Shown here: piece after piece, positions 62,982 through 64,000 of the stretch
Position numbering within the stretch: position 1 is the first letter of the stretch
How the letters are laid out: each line of letters opens with the position of its first letter
Assembly (NCBI RefSeq): GCF_016904885.1
Contig: NZ_JADWYI010000001.1
Coordinates: forward strand, 7,931,224-7,995,223
DNA length: 64,000 bases
Source of the DNA: Archangium primigenium
Lineage (GTDB): Bacteria; Myxococcota; Myxococcia; Myxococcales; Myxococcaceae
Direction of reading: 5' to 3'
The notes under the pieces: generated by a model
Databases searched by the model: none
What the model saw: the letters and a program-made list of their open reading frames with translations, nothing else
Told to the model about the DNA's origin: nothing
Program-made: the position numbers and the translations under genes

Positions 62982-63641
62982 ATGTCCCTCGCGCTCTATG
63001 GCCATCCCTTCTCCTCGTACACGCAGAAAGTCCTGATCGCGCTGTACGAGAACGGCACCCCCTTCGAGTTCCGCACCATCGGGCCGGAGACGCCGCAACA
63101 CTCGGCCGAGTGGCTGCGGCGCTGGCCGCTGCGCAAGTTCCCGCTGCTGGTGGATGGCGAGCGCGACCTCGCCGAGACCAGCATCATCATCGAGTACCTG
63201 CAGCTCGTGCACCCCGGACCCGTGCGCCTGCTGCCCGCGGACCCGATGGCCGCGTTGGAGGTGCGCTTCCTCGACCGCTTCTTCGACCTGCACGTGATGA
63301 ACGCGGCGCAGCACGCGGTGGACGGCGCGCTGACCGGAAACCCCGTGAAGCGCCAGGAGGGACAGGCCCTCGCGGAGAAGAAGCTGGAGGTTTCCTACGC
63401 CTGGCTCGAGGGGAAGCTCGCCGGGAGGACCTGGGCCGCGGGGGCGGACTTCACGCTGGCGGACTGCGCGGCCGCGCCCTCGCTGTTCTACGCGGACTGG
63501 ACCCACCGGATCTCGGAGGCCTATCCCGTGCTGCGCGCCTACCGGACGCGGCTGCTCGGCCGCCCGTCCTTCGCCCGCGCGGTGGAGGAAGCCCGGCCGT
63601 TCCGACCGCTCTTCCCCCTGGGCGCGCCCGAACGGGATTGA
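62982..63641 (+). CDS. Glutathione S-transferase
   Basis: Protein of 219 aa. N-terminal thioredoxin fold (ALYGHPFSSYTQKVLIALYENG) with the glutathione-binding LAETSIIIEYL and a cis-Pro in RKFPLLVDG; all-helical C-terminal domain with ADFTLADCAAAPSLF. Conjugates or reduces electrophiles with glutathione. Start at 62982 gives the normal N-terminus. Confidence 0.92.
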   Translation: MSLALYGHPFSSYTQKVLIALYENGTPFEFRTIGPETPQHSAEWLRRWPLRKFPLLVDGERDLAETSIIIEYLQLVHPGPVRLLPADPMAALEVRFLDRFFDLHVMNAAQHAVDGALTGNPVKRQEGQALAEKKLEVSYAWLEGKLAGRTWAAGADFTLADCAAAPSLFYADWTHRISEAYPVLRAYRTRLLGRPSFARAVEEARPFRPLFPLGAPERD

Positions 63642-63657
63642 GGCCCGCGCGGTCCGC

Positions 63658-64000
63658 TCACCGCTCGCTGTCGAGGGTCGCCATGCCCGCCGCCGCGTAG
63701 CGCGTGCCCGCCACCTGGCTCGCGGGCACCGCCGCCTCCAGCTCGGCGACCTCCGTCTGGGAGAGGGACACCTCGAGGCTCGACAGCGTGTCCGCGAGCT
63801 GCCTGCGCGTGCGCGCCCCCAGCGTCGGGAGGATCATCACGCCTTGCGCCACGCCCTTCGCCCGGACCCACGCGATGGCGAGCTGTGCCGGAGACACGCC
63901 CTTCTTCGCCGCCATGCGCGCGAGCGCGTCCACCAGCTGATCGTTCTTCTCCGCGTTGTCCGCGGAGAAGCGCGGCAGGTGCGCGCGGATGTCGCGTCCT
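63658..64000 (-). CDS. Aldo/keto reductase, C-terminal part, cut by window edge
   Basis: About 113 codons end at 63658. The C-terminal AKR NADPH-binding block is present (GVSPAQLAIAWVRAKG, ILPTLGARTRRQLADTL) and the preceding HLPRFSADNAEKNDQLV matches aldo/keto reductases of the YdbC/PLR type. The catalytic Tyr and start lie beyond the window. Convergent with the GST gene, 16 bp apart. Confidence 0.85.
   Translation of the reverse strand, partial: GRDIRAHLPRFSADNAEKNDQLVDALARMAAKKGVSPAQLAIAWVRAKGVAQGVMILPTLGARTRRQLADTLSSLEVSLSQTEVAELEAAVPASQVAGTRYAAAGMATLDSER

Overview
The window reads as part of a myxobacterial chromosome, most likely from the suborder Cystobacterineae (Archangium, Cystobacter, Melittangium, Myxococcus and relatives). 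The DNA is very GC-rich, with almost every third codon position G or C. It carries a complete mglB-mglA pair whose products have the lengths (159 and 195 aa) and motifs of the Myxococcus xanthus polarity proteins. It also holds two membrane-bound Ser/Thr kinases, many lipoproteins and large TPR proteins, and a TonB-dependent receptor beside a secreted chitinase, as expected of a gliding predator. The genus cannot be fixed from the sequence alone. No rRNA operon, CRISPR array, integrase or transposase gene was seen.

Layout. 1-5.7 kb: the 5' part of a divergent uvrA, a cytochrome P450, a trypsin-like protease and a PAS hybrid histidine kinase. 5.6-7.5 kb: three small membrane proteins that look like tandem paralogues. 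7.6-11.0 kb: a large unrecognised protein followed by a FAD-dependent oxidoreductase, an arrangement like quinoprotein amine oxidase / LodB pairs. 11.0-11.5 kb: a non-coding stretch with a palindrome and a 36-bp-arm inverted repeat. 11.5-15.9 kb: FHA-GAF adenylate cyclase, M18 aminopeptidase and a ChaN/EreA-like lipoprotein. 16.2-18.1 kb: a translationally coupled AAA ATPase plus TOPRIM-like protein, with atypical codon use, which looks like an acquired anti-phage cassette. 18.1-26.8 kb: Old Yellow Enzyme; a coupled radC-DUF3006-recQ operon; a giant TPR membrane protein; a lipoprotein. 27.0-36.7 kb: a dehydrogenase-like protein and acyltransferase, two lipoproteins, a TPR Ser/Thr kinase and a three-gene polysaccharide operon.

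36.9-47.0 kb is the densest region. A zinc-ribbon/GYF/TM/TPR protein of 1436 aa with internal repeats is followed by serS, four tRNA-Ser genes covering all usual serine anticodons, tRNA-Arg(ACG) directly upstream of tadA (whose product deaminates that tRNA), the SRP RNA gene, dnaX (reading frame split), ybaB/ebfC and recR. Several enzymes thus sit beside their own RNA substrates, and SRP RNA-dnaX-ybaB-recR is an old conserved order.

47.1-64 kb: a Ser/Thr kinase with a TonB-like C-terminus, mglB-mglA, a cyclic-nucleotide-binding protein, a tightly overlapping five-gene run (LD-carboxypeptidase, serine hydrolase, Mpl ligase, TlpA-like lipoprotein, inositol-phosphatase-family protein) suggesting murein recycling, an RsmB-like methyltransferase, tRNA-Asn, an unknown lipoprotein, a TonB-dependent receptor, a GH18 chitinase, a glutathione S-transferase and the 3' end of an aldo/keto reductase gene. 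The points most worth following up are the AAA/TOPRIM cassette, the zinc-ribbon/GYF/TPR protein, the split dnaX, and the serS/tRNA-Ser and tRNA-Arg/tadA clustering.
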